From positions 46,216 through 110,215 of the forward strand of contig CAMMIW010000007.1 in assembly GCA_946497035.1 (NCBI GenBank): a stretch of 64,000 bases of DNA, in the 5' to 3' direction. The stretch is from an uncultured Eubacteriaceae bacterium. GTDB taxonomy: Bacteria > Bacillota > Clostridia > Lachnospirales > CAG-274. The notes below the pieces were generated by a model. That model was not told the origin of the DNA. It did no database searches and saw only the letters and a program-made list of their open reading frames with translations. A program made the translations under genes and the position numbers. This document shows positions 9,725 through 17,497 of the stretch, one piece after another. Position 1 is the stretch's first letter; every line of letters starts with the position of its first letter.

Positions 9725-9769
9725 AACAACAAAAATAAGTTATAAAATGCTATTTTTGTTGTTTTTTTT
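9725..9769 (+). terminator. Terminator after gltB
   Basis: AACAACAAAAATA (9725-9737) pairs with TATTTTTGTTGTT (9751-9763), followed by a run of seven T. This hairpin lies in the open frame upstream of trmK, one more reason not to extend trmK to 9747. Confidence 0.85.
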
Positions 9770-9818
9770 ATTAATTTATGATAATATTAAAAAAATAATA
9801 ATTGATGAAGGGGAAAAA

Positions 9819-10505
9819 ATGGAATTATCATATAGATTAAATAAAATAGCAGAAAAAGTTATAAAAAATAGCATTGTAGCAGATATAGGTACAGATCACG
9901 CATATATACCTATTTTTTTATATAAAAATAATAAAATAAAAGGTGCTATAGCTTGTGATATATCTAAAGGTTCTTTACAAAAAGCTATAGATAACATTAA
10001 TAAATATAATTTACAAAACAATATACAAACAAGGTTAGGCAATGGATTAGAAAAAATAACGTTAGAAGACAATGTAGATACTATTATTATTGCTGGTATG
10101 GGCGGTATGCTTATGATAGATATATTAGAAAAAGGTATAAATATAGCTAATAATAGTAAACAACTAATATTGCAACCACAAAAAGATGTTGACAAAGTAA
10201 GACAATATTTACACAAAAATGATTTTAAAATAATAGATGACGAAATATTAAAAGATGATGGAAAATATTATACTATAATAACTGCTATAAAAGGTAAAGA
10301 AGATACTTTATATAAAAAAGAACAATATATTTTTGGTAAATTTGAAATAGAAAATAAAAGCCCAATTTTAAAGGAATATATAGAGGAACAATTGTATAAA
10401 ATGGAAATAGTTTTAAAAAATATAAAAGAAACTAACATACAAAATCGTATTTTAGAAATAGAAAATAATATAAAAACATATAAGGAGGTATTAAAATGTT
10501 TGTAA
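9819..10505 (+). CDS. trmK: tRNA (adenine-N1)-methyltransferase, TrmK family
   Basis: Family members methylate N1 of adenine 22 in bacterial tRNA using S-adenosylmethionine (B. subtilis YqfN/TrmK). The 228-residue protein has the Rossmann SAM-binding region VADIGTDHAYIPI near residue 20 and AIACDISKGSLQKA, then TIIIAGMGGMLMIDIL and LQPQKDVDKVRQYL. ATG 9819 follows AAGGGG; the longer frame from 9747 runs through the gltB terminator and is discarded. The stop overlaps the next gene by 10 bp, so the two are probably translationally coupled. TrmK next to a Nif3-like gene is a very common Firmicute arrangement, often behind rpoD/dnaG, which are not here. Confidence 0.92.
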   Translation: MELSYRLNKIAEKVIKNSIVADIGTDHAYIPIFLYKNNKIKGAIACDISKGSLQKAIDNINKYNLQNNIQTRLGNGLEKITLEDNVDTIIIAGMGGMLMIDILEKGINIANNSKQLILQPQKDVDKVRQYLHKNDFKIIDDEILKDDGKYYTIITAIKGKEDTLYKKEQYIFGKFEIENKSPILKEYIEEQLYKMEIVLKNIKETNIQNRILEIENNIKTYKEVLKCL

Positions 10506-11302
10506 AATGTAGTGATATTATAAATATTATGGAAGAATATGCAAATCCCAATTTAGCAGAAGATTGGGATAATGTGGGGCTTATGGTAGGTGATGAAAAC
10601 AGAAATATAAATAAAATATTAGTAGCCTTAGATATAGATGATAAAATTATAGAAGAAGCGATAGAGAAAAAATGTGATATGATTATAACTCATCACCCGT
10701 TTATTTTTAAAGGAATAAAATCTATAAAAGCTTCAGATACACTAGGGGCTAGAATTATAAAGCTTATAAAGAATAATATATGTGTTTTTTCGGCACATAC
10801 AAATTTAGATATAGCTAGAAATGGCACTAACGATACGTTAGCTAAACTTTTAAACCTTGAAAAAATATCTAATTTGTTTGAAAAAGATAATAGTAGCGTA
10901 GGGCTTGGTAGAGTTGGCGAACTATCAGAAACAATGACTTTTAGCCATTTAATAGACAATGTTAAAAAAGTTTTAAATTTAAGTAACTTAGTAGTATCTG
11001 GCGATTTAGATACACCTGTTAAAAAGGTTGGCATATGCACAGGAGCAGGTGGGGAAGTAGATTTTATGTTACAAGCTATATCAAAAGGTTGTGATGTTTA
11101 TATAACAGGCGATATAAAATATCACAATTCTCAGGTGGCAAATGATTTAGGCTTATGCCTTATAGATGCAACCCATTATGCTAGCGAAGCCATAATTTTA
11201 CCTGTTATATGTGATTATATAAATAGTTGTGCAAGAAGGCTTAATATGGATATAGAATGTATTGTTTCTAATGTAAATGGACAAACGTTAAACATTGTTT
11301 AG
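10496..11302 (+). CDS. Nif3-like dinuclear metal centre protein
   Basis: Member of the Nif3/YqfO/DUF34 family, hexameric rings with a two-metal site. The biochemical role is unsettled; it is often annotated as GTP cyclohydrolase I type 2 without strong support. The 268-residue length is that of the short form, without the central PII-like insert of YqfO. Metal-ligand motifs are visible: ITHHPFIF near residue 64, SAHTNLD near 98, GDIKYHNS and DATHYASEA near the C-terminus. AAGGAGG six to seven bases before ATG 10496 fixes the start, which lies within trmK's last codons. The family call is sure; the function is not. Confidence 0.9.
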   Translation: MFVKCSDIINIMEEYANPNLAEDWDNVGLMVGDENRNINKILVALDIDDKIIEEAIEKKCDMIITHHPFIFKGIKSIKASDTLGARIIKLIKNNICVFSAHTNLDIARNGTNDTLAKLLNLEKISNLFEKDNSSVGLGRVGELSETMTFSHLIDNVKKVLNLSNLVVSGDLDTPVKKVGICTGAGGEVDFMLQAISKGCDVYITGDIKYHNSQVANDLGLCLIDATHYASEAIILPVICDYINSCARRLNMDIECIVSNVNGQTLNIV

Positions 11303-11314
11303 GAGGAAATTTTT

Positions 11315-12982
11315 ATGGAAAATATAAATATAAAAGTAAAATACAATAAAAATGAAATTTTAGAAAAAACTTTTGAAAAAGGCATAACTTTATATAATAT
11401 AAAAGAACAACTTAAAGATAAATTTGATTATCCTATTTTTTTAGCAAAAATAAATAACGAAAATATAGAGCTTTTTAAAGAAGTAAATGAAGATTGTGAA
11501 ATAGAGTTTTTAGATATAACTAATAAGCACGGCTATTTAACATATAAAAGAAGTGTTGCACTATTAATGATTAATGCTATAAGAAAAATTTTAGGAGAAG
11601 ATATAAGAATATTTATAAAATATTCCATTAATCAAAATTGGTTTTGTGAAATAGAAAATGTAGAAATAACAGAAGATTTACTTAGCAAAATATCAAACTA
11701 TATGCTTAATACAACTGTAGAAAATAAAAAAATTGAAAAAATAAATATGCCTACTAACGAATGTATTAAGCTTTTAAACAAATATAAAATGTATGATAGA
11801 GCTAATGGCCTTAGCTTTGTGAGAAAATCTTCTATAAATTTATATAAACTAGAAGATACATACGATTATTTATATGGTCCTATGGCTGTAGATACAAAAG
11901 ATTTATCTGGTTTTAAGCTTATAAAAAATGATGGTAATATGTTTACATTAAATTTTTTAGATAGGAGTAACCCTAAAGAGCTTAAAGAATATAAAAATAT
12001 TAAAAAAATAATAGATGTTTTTGAAGAATCTGCTAAATGGTCTAAAATTATAGGGGTAGACTATGCAGAATCTTTAAATAGGGCTATATGTGAGGAGCGT
12101 ATAGAAGATATAATTTTAATATCTGAGGCTTTACAGGAAAAGAAAATAGCTAATATTGCTGATATGATAACTAAAAATAATAAAAAAGTAGTATTAATAG
12201 CAGGACCTTCATCTTCTGGTAAAACAACCTTTGCTAATAGAATATGTATACAGCTAAAGGTAAACGGTATTAAGCCATATGTTATATCTTTAGACAACTA
12301 TTATTTAAATAGAGAAAATGTTCCTTTAGATGAAGATGGAAAACCAGATTTTGAATGTTTAGAATCTTTAGACGTTGAAAAAATTAATAAAGATATGGAA
12401 AGTCTTATAAAAGGCCAACCTACAGAAATACCTAAATTTAACTTTATAACAGGTAAAAGAGAAGAGGGAAAAACAATAACATTAAAGGAAAATGAAGTTA
12501 TAATAATAGAGGGTATACATGGGCTTAACGAAAAAATAAGCCAAAATATAGATAAAAAAGATAAATTTAAAATATTTATAAGCGCTTTAACACAGCTTAA
12601 TATAGATAGCCATAATAGAATATCTACAACAGATGCTAGAATTTTTAGAAGGCTTGTAAGAGACCATTATTTTAGAGGTTTTGGGGTTAATAAAACTATA
12701 CAAATATGGGCTGATGTAATGAAAGGAGAAGTTAAAAATATATTTCCTTTTCAAGAAGAAGCAGACGTTATTTTTAATTCTGCTTTAATATATGAGCTTG
12801 CGGTTTTAAAACCTTTTGCAGAGCCATTATTATATAAAGTTACAAAAGAGGAAGAAGAATATAGTGAAGCTACAAGGCTTATAAAATTTTTAGATAGCTT
12901 TTTACCTATTAACTGTTTAGATGCCATACCACCAAATTCTATTATTAGAGAGTTTATAGGTGGAAGTTGCTTTGAACATTAA
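11315..12982 (+). CDS. TGS-domain nucleoside/uridine kinase-like protein
   Basis: A 555-residue two-part protein. The N-terminal half (about 1-230) looks like the TGS and second-additional domains of threonyl-tRNA synthetase: beta-grasp start KVKYNKNEILEKTFEKG, then GYLTYKRSVALLMINAI. The C-terminal half is a uridine kinase/phosphoribulokinase P-loop kinase with AGPSSSGKTTFANRI at about 294-308 and SLDNYYLNRENVPLDEDGKP downstream. Such proteins are widespread in Clostridia and Thermotogae and are usually annotated as nucleoside or uridine kinase; substrate and the reason for the tRNA-synthetase-like half are unknown to me. RBS TAGGAGG precedes ATG 11315, 12 bases after the Nif3-like gene, so it is probably the third gene of that operon. 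Confidence 0.82.
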   Translation: MENINIKVKYNKNEILEKTFEKGITLYNIKEQLKDKFDYPIFLAKINNENIELFKEVNEDCEIEFLDITNKHGYLTYKRSVALLMINAIRKILGEDIRIFIKYSINQNWFCEIENVEITEDLLSKISNYMLNTTVENKKIEKINMPTNECIKLLNKYKMYDRANGLSFVRKSSINLYKLEDTYDYLYGPMAVDTKDLSGFKLIKNDGNMFTLNFLDRSNPKELKEYKNIKKIIDVFEESAKWSKIIGVDYAESLNRAICEERIEDIILISEALQEKKIANIADMITKNNKKVVLIAGPSSSGKTTFANRICIQLKVNGIKPYVISLDNYYLNRENVPLDEDGKPDFECLESLDVEKINKDMESLIKGQPTEIPKFNFITGKREEGKTITLKENEVIIIEGIHGLNEKISQNIDKKDKFKIFISALTQLNIDSHNRISTTDARIFRRLVRDHYFRGFGVNKTIQIWADVMKGEVKNIFPFQEEADVIFNSALIYELAVLKPFAEPLLYKVTKEEEEYSEATRLIKFLDSFLPINCLDAIPPNSIIREFIGGSCFEH

Positions 12983-13042
12983 TAATTAAGCTTATTTTTA
13001 ACTATTAATTAGCCTATTGCCACTTTATACTAACAATATTAT

Positions 13043-13078
13043 AGAGCCTAATTATTTAATAATATTAGGTTCTTTTTT
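13043..13078 (+). terminator. Terminator after the TGS-kinase gene
   Basis: AGAGCCTAAT (13043-13052) pairs with ATTAGGTTCT (13064-13073), then TTTTT. The right arm is also the left end of intergenic element A. The left arm looks like the right end of a second, truncated element covering about 12995-13048. The 324-bp gap 12983-13306 holds only these items. Confidence 0.7.
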
Positions 13079-13190
13079 AATTATTGAGGCTTAGTGGTAA
13101 GGGTAAGGTTTAACATATATTTAATGTGGCCTACCTACACCTTTTAATAATATAAATGTTATAATATTATTAAAGTATTTATTATACAGC
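13067..13190 (+). repeat. Dispersed intergenic element, copy A
   Basis: Left end AGGTTCTTTTTTAATTATTG, core AAGGTTTAACATATATTTAA at about 13115-13134, then a private hairpin CTTTTAATAATAT (13141-13153) with ATATTATTAAAG (13164-13175), and right end GTATTTATTATACAGC. It lies between the TGS-kinase gene and the GntR regulator. Confidence 0.6.
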
Positions 13191-13306
13191 ATAATTATAA
13201 AATATAGTTATTATATTGAAGTTAATATTATTTTGATATATAATGTATAAATAGTAAAAAATTTAACAAATAAATAAAGGGAGCTTTGATAATAGGAGGT
13301 AAAATT

Positions 13307-13996
13307 TTGATACTTTACAATAAAGAAAAAAACGAAAGCGTAAAAGACTACATATATAGAAATATAAAAAATAATATTATGTTTTTAGAATTAAAACCAG
13401 GTGATTTAATAAGTGAAAGCGATTTAGCAAATATATTAGATGTTTCTCGCACTCCTGTTAGGGAAGTTTTAATAAGGCTAAAAGGGGAAAATTTAATAGA
13501 GGTTAAGCCACAAACAGGTACTTATGTATCTTTAATAGACTGGAGATTAATAGAAGATGGTATCTTTATAAGAGATAATTTAGAAAAACAGGCTTTAAAA
13601 GAAGCTTGTAAAAATTTTTCTAAAGAGGCTTTATTAAAAATGGAAAAATATATATTAGAGCAACAAGTTATATGTAAAAAAGAAGATAACCTTTTAGTTT
13701 TTCACGAATTAGATAATAAATTTCACAAATTAATTTTTAGTGAGATAGGCAGACAAAATGTATGGCAAATAATTTCTAATGCTAGTAATCATTATAATAG
13801 AATGAGATTGTTAAATGAAATGAACAACAATAAAGAAGATTTAATACAACAACATATTAAATATTTTGAAATTATAAAAGATAAAAAAATAGATGAGGTG
13901 GATTGTGTAATATATACACATATAGAAGAGCCTATTAATAATTGGAAAAATTTAATAAAAAACAATATAGATATATCTAAATATGTTAGATTGTAA
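13307..13996 (+). CDS. GntR-family (FadR/FCD) transcriptional regulator of the uronate locus
   Basis: DNA-binding regulator of 229 residues. A winged helix at about 7-70 contains ISESDLANILDVSRTPVREV; an FCD ligand domain at about 85-215 carries metal-type residues in FHELDNKFHKLIF, QQHIKYFEI and YTHIEEP. FCD regulators of this type (UxuR, ExuR, KdgR classes) sense hexuronates or their products. Position directly before a uronate transporter and catabolic operon makes that role likely here; the effector is inferred. TTG 13307 is chosen because AGGAGG at 13294-13299 is seven bases before it; the upstream TTG 13286 would put that site inside the gene. Its likely operators are the identical palindromes at 14114 and 17271. 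Confidence 0.88.
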   Translation: MILYNKEKNESVKDYIYRNIKNNIMFLELKPGDLISESDLANILDVSRTPVREVLIRLKGENLIEVKPQTGTYVSLIDWRLIEDGIFIRDNLEKQALKEACKNFSKEALLKMEKYILEQQVICKKEDNLLVFHELDNKFHKLIFSEIGRQNVWQIISNASNHYNRMRLLNEMNNNKEDLIQQHIKYFEIIKDKKIDEVDCVIYTHIEEPINNWKNLIKNNIDISKYVRL

Positions 13997-14113
13997 AAAT
14001 ATACCAATATATATAATGTGAAAAATTACTATAATTTTATGTTGAAAAATATAAAATTATATCAAAATATATAGAAAAAAATAAAATATTAACAAAACTA
14101 TTGTAATAATTAA

Positions 14114-14143
14114 ACTTGTATGCTAGTATACTAGTATACAAGT
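14114..14143 (+). promoter_or_regulatory. Operator-like palindrome upstream of the TRAP genes
   Basis: A 30-bp near-perfect palindrome, one mismatched pair, made of the three consecutive 8-mers TTGTATGC, TAGTATAC and TAGTATAC framed by AC and AAGT. It is identical to 17271-17300. FadR-family operators are typically short TA-rich palindromes of this sort. Here it is also followed by TTTTTT, so it could double as a terminator for the regulator gene. It ends 199 bp before the dctP start. Confidence 0.75.
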
Positions 14144-14166
14144 TTTTTGTTGCTTTGTATGAAATA

Positions 14167-14246
14167 AGGTTCTTTTAACATTAGGTATTTTTAAAATTAT
14201 TTCTTAAAAATTTATCTAATTTTACCTCAATATTTGTTATAGGGCT
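14167..14246 (+). repeat. Dispersed intergenic element, copy D (core deleted)
   Basis: Left end AGGTTCTTTT, a hairpin ATTTTTAA/TTAAAAAT in the middle, and right end TTTTACCTCAATATTTGTTA, TAGGGC. The GGTTTAAC.TATATTTAAT core is absent. It fills much of the 346-bp gap 13997-14342, between the operator and dctP. Confidence 0.5.
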
Positions 14247-14342
14247 AAAAATATTTTAAAGGAGTGTTTTTATTAGGTTATATTTATTAAATTAGATTTG
14301 TTAGGTTATATTAAAAAATTATTATGGAAGGGAGAAAAAATT

Positions 14343-15365
14343 ATGTCAATTAATCTTAAAAAAATAACTTTATGTTTTACATTAATTTTTGCAATGTTAA
14401 GTTTTGTAGGTTGTGAAAATATAAATGATGGTAAAAGAATAGTTAGAATATCACATGGCCAATCTACAACACACCCACAACATATAGGCTTAGAAGCTTT
14501 TGAACAATATATAGAAGAAAGATTGCCACAATATGATATACAAATATTTCCTAATGAGCTTTTAGGACCTAGTGTTAAAGCTATAGAGCTTGTTCAAACA
14601 GGAGCTATAGATTTTGTTGTTAGTAGTACAAGCAATTTAGAAACATTTAACGATATATATCAAATATTTAGTATGCCGTATCTATTTGATAGTGTAGAAG
14701 CTTATCATAAAGTTATGGAAGATGAAGAAATTTTAGCACCTATTTATGATTCTACAGAAGAATCTGGCTTTAAGGCGGTAACTTGGTTTGATGCAGGTAC
14801 TAGAAATTTTTATGCAACAACACCAATAAACACACCAGATGATTTAAAAGGTAAAAAAATAAGAGTTATAGCTAGCCCAACAAATATAAAAATGATGGAA
14901 GCTTTTGGTGCAGCAGCTACACCTATGAGCTTTGGTGAAGTTTATACAGCTATTCAACAAGGTGTTATACAAGGGGCAGAAAATAATGAGCTAGCTCTTA
15001 CAAATAATAAACATGGTGAAATAGTAAAATATTATACATATAATCAACACCAAATGGTTCCAGATATGTTAGTAGGTAATTTAAAATTTTTAGAAAGCCT
15101 TTCAGATGAAGAATACAAAGTTTTTGAAGATGCAGCTAAATTATGCACAGAGGTTGAGATAGAAGCTTGGCAAGAAGGTATAGAGCAAGCTAAAAAAGAA
15201 GCTTCAGAAGAAATGGGTGTAGAATTTATATACCCTGATGTAAATTTATTTAAAGAAAAAGTTTTACCTTTACATAAAGAGATTTTAACAGAAAATCCAA
15301 AATTAGAGCCTATATATAACAACATACAAAATGTTAATAAAGAAGTAAAGGAGAATGAAAAATGA
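14343..15365 (+). CDS. dctP: TRAP transporter solute-binding lipoprotein, DctP family
   Basis: Extracytoplasmic receptor that hands an acidic sugar to the DctQM membrane pair. The 340-residue precursor has a lipoprotein signal ending LSFVGC (lipid anchor on Cys near residue 24). The DctP fold shows RISHGQSTTHPQHIGLEAF, GAIDFVVSSTSNL and KIRVIASPTNIKMMEAFGA with the arginine that pairs with substrate carboxylate in the family, then TAIQQGVIQGAENN. AGGGAG before ATG 14343 sets the start; 14298 has no ribosome site. It is translationally coupled to dctQ by an ATGA overlap. Hexuronate as substrate is inferred from the neighbouring regulator and catabolic genes. Confidence 0.92.
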   Translation: MSINLKKITLCFTLIFAMLSFVGCENINDGKRIVRISHGQSTTHPQHIGLEAFEQYIEERLPQYDIQIFPNELLGPSVKAIELVQTGAIDFVVSSTSNLETFNDIYQIFSMPYLFDSVEAYHKVMEDEEILAPIYDSTEESGFKAVTWFDAGTRNFYATTPINTPDDLKGKKIRVIASPTNIKMMEAFGAAATPMSFGEVYTAIQQGVIQGAENNELALTNNKHGEIVKYYTYNQHQMVPDMLVGNLKFLESLSDEEYKVFEDAAKLCTEVEIEAWQEGIEQAKKEASEEMGVEFIYPDVNLFKEKVLPLHKEILTENPKLEPIYNNIQNVNKEVKENEK

Positions 15366-15844
15366 TAAAAGTTAGAAAAATTTTAGATAAAATTTTAGAG
15401 ATAGTTTGTGTTTTATTATTTGTTTTTATAACTCTTGTAGGTTCTTATCAAATTATTACAAGATATGTATTTAACTCTCCTAGCACAATATCAGAAGAAC
15501 TATTGATATTTTCTTTTACTTGGTTATCTTTATTAGCATCTGCTTTAGTTTTTGGTAAAAAAGAGCATATGAGAATGTCTTTTTTAGCAGACAAACTTAC
15601 AGGGGCTAAGGCCACATATTTAGCTATAATAACAGAGATAATAATATTTATATTTGCGGCGATAGTTTTAGTATATGGTGGTATAAAAATAACAAGCCTT
15701 ACTATGACACAAATAACAGCTTCATTAGGCATAGTTATGGGATATGTTTATGTTATTATACCTATAACAGGGGTTTTAATTTTAATATATAATATTTTAA
15801 ATATAGCGGACTTAGTTTCTGCCTTAAAGTTAGGAGGAAATTAA
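15362..15844 (+). CDS. dctQ: TRAP transporter small membrane subunit, DctQ family
   Basis: The 160-residue integral membrane protein has four hydrophobic segments (about 13-33, 48-65, 85-105, 127-147), the standard DctQ topology. Family features visible are FITLVGSYQIITRYVFNSPS and EELLIFSFTWLSLLASALVF. It forms the membrane complex with DctM. Its ATG shares bases with the dctP TGA, and dctM begins one base after its stop with AGGAGG inside its last codons, so the three genes read as one operon. Confidence 0.9.
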   Translation: MIKVRKILDKILEIVCVLLFVFITLVGSYQIITRYVFNSPSTISEELLIFSFTWLSLLASALVFGKKEHMRMSFLADKLTGAKATYLAIITEIIIFIFAAIVLVYGGIKITSLTMTQITASLGIVMGYVYVIIPITGVLILIYNILNIADLVSALKLGGN

Positions 15845-15845
15845 A

Positions 15846-17150
15846 ATGGATATAGCGATTTTATCTGCTAGCATAATAGCAATTAGTTTAATAATATTAT
15901 TGTTAATGGGTGTACCTATAGCAGTTTCTTTAGGTGTTTCTTCTATATTAGCTATATTACCTGTATTAAATGTGGAAGCAACTGTTATAACAGGTGCACA
16001 AAGAGTATTTTCTGGTATATCAGTATTTACATTAATAGCAATACCATTTTTTATATTGGCAGGTAACATTATGAATAGAGGTGGTATAGCTATTAGGCTT
16101 ATCAATTTTGCAAAGTTATTAACAGGTAGAATACCAGGTGGGTTAGCTCATACTAATTCAGTTGCAAATATGATGTTTGGTGCTATATCTGGTTCTGGTG
16201 TTGCTGCAGCATCTGCTATGGGCTCAATTATAGGGCCAGTAGAAAAAGAAGAAGGTTATGATGAGGCTTATTCGGCGGCTGTTAATATAGCAACAGCTCC
16301 AACAGGTTTATTAATACCACCTAGTAACGTTTTAATAACATATTCTTTAGTTAGTGGTGGTACATCTGTTGCAGCATTATTTATGGGCGGATATATACCT
16401 GGTATATTATGGGGACTTGCTTGTATGTTAGTTGCATTTTTTGTAGCTAAAAAGAGAGGTTATAGAAGCAGTGAAAAAATAACTTTTTCTCAAGGTTTAA
16501 AAATTTGTTTAGATGCTATACCAAGTTTATTTTTAATAGTTGTAGTTATTGGTGGTATAATAAAAGGTATCTTTACTGCTACAGAAGGCTCAGTTGTTGC
16601 GGTTGTATATAGCTTAATTTTAAGCTTATTTATATATAGAACGATAAATTTAAAAGAGCTTTATGAAATATTTAAAGAAAGTGCAAAAATGACAGGTATT
16701 ATCGTTCTTTTAATAGGTGTTTCTAGTATAATGGCTTGGGTTATGGCTTTTACTAACATACCAGAAGCTATATCTTCTACTCTTTTAGGTATAACAAATA
16801 ACCCTATAATAATACTTCTTATTATAAATATAACATTATTATTTGTAGGAACATTTATGGATATAACACCAGCTGTATTAATATTTACACCTATATTTTT
16901 ACCTATATGTGAAAAGCTAGGTATGAGTAGCATTCAATTTGGTGTAATGTTAGTATTTAACCTTTGTATAGGTACAATTACGCCACCTGTTGGTAATATA
17001 TTATTTGTTGGTGCCAAAGTTGCCGATATAAAATTAGAAAGAGTATTTAAAGATTTATCTTTACATTATATAGCTATATTTATAGTGCTTTTATTAGTAA
17101 CTTATGTACCTGCTATATCTATGTGGTTACCTAATTTAATGGGATATTAA
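15846..17150 (+). CDS. dctM: TRAP transporter large permease subunit, DctM family
   Basis: The 434-residue polytopic membrane protein has about a dozen hydrophobic segments and is the sodium-driven permease of the TRAP system. Motifs include LLMGVPIAVSLGVSS at the start, GGIAIRLINFAKLLTGRIPG, and NLCIGTITPPVGNILFVGAK near the C-terminus, all typical of DctM. The length is normal for the family and no frameshift was seen. It ends the transporter operon; a 346-bp gap with a second operator and a repeat element separates it from the catabolic operon. Confidence 0.93.
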   Translation: MDIAILSASIIAISLIILLLMGVPIAVSLGVSSILAILPVLNVEATVITGAQRVFSGISVFTLIAIPFFILAGNIMNRGGIAIRLINFAKLLTGRIPGGLAHTNSVANMMFGAISGSGVAAASAMGSIIGPVEKEEGYDEAYSAAVNIATAPTGLLIPPSNVLITYSLVSGGTSVAALFMGGYIPGILWGLACMLVAFFVAKKRGYRSSEKITFSQGLKICLDAIPSLFLIVVVIGGIIKGIFTATEGSVVAVVYSLILSLFIYRTINLKELYEIFKESAKMTGIIVLLIGVSSIMAWVMAFTNIPEAISSTLLGITNNPIIILLIINITLLFVGTFMDITPAVLIFTPIFLPICEKLGMSSIQFGVMLVFNLCIGTITPPVGNILFVGAKVADIKLERVFKDLSLHYIAIFIVLLLVTYVPAISMWLPNLMGY

Positions 17151-17270
17151 AAAAATTTTTAGTTATTAGGGTTAGTATAAAAAATATACAAATAATTGGT
17201 ATAAATTAATTATAAAAATGTTAAAATATATAAAAAATAAAAAGTTAAAAAAATATATTGTAAGTTTTAA

Positions 17271-17300
17271 ACTTGTATGCTAGTATACTAGTATACAAGT
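17271..17300 (+). promoter_or_regulatory. Operator-like palindrome upstream of the uronate catabolic operon
   Basis: Base-for-base identical to 14114-14143. It ends 197 bp before the first catabolic start codon, almost the same offset as the other copy. No T-run follows this copy, which argues that the sequence is kept as a protein site rather than as a terminator. The probable ligand is the GntR regulator at 13307. Confidence 0.8.
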
Positions 17301-17321
17301 TATTAAATATAAATTTAAAAA

Positions 17322-17456
17322 AGGTTCTTTATTTAATTATTGGGGTTTAATGGTAAAGGAAAGGTTTAACGTATATTTAATCTTGCCCATCTCATAGATT
17401 GATAAAGCTATCCTATTATCAATCTATAATTTTACTTTAATATTTGTTATAGAACC
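17322..17456 (+). repeat. Dispersed intergenic element, copy B (full length)
   Basis: Left end AGGTTCTTTATTTAATTATT, core AAAGGTTTAACGTATATTTA followed by ATCTTGCCCATCTC, a perfect 12-bp stem ATAGATTGATAA (17394-17405) with TTATCAATCTAT (17416-17427), and right end TTTAATATTTGTTATAGAAC plus C. The ends GGTTCT and AGAACC can pair. With the operator it accounts for most of the gap 17151-17497. Confidence 0.65.
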
Positions 17457-17497
17457 AAATTAAATAAATTAAAGTTATTATATAAGGAGTGTTTATT

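Noticed and set aside
9747..9818. N-terminal extension of trmK with hydrophobic residues
   Set aside because: It overlaps the gltB terminator, and the real ribosome site is just before 9819.
14112..14150. Palindrome after gntR as a plain terminator
   Set aside because: It does have a T-run, but the identical sequence at 17271 lacks one, and the same 30 bases before both uronate operons fit an operator better; a double role is possible.
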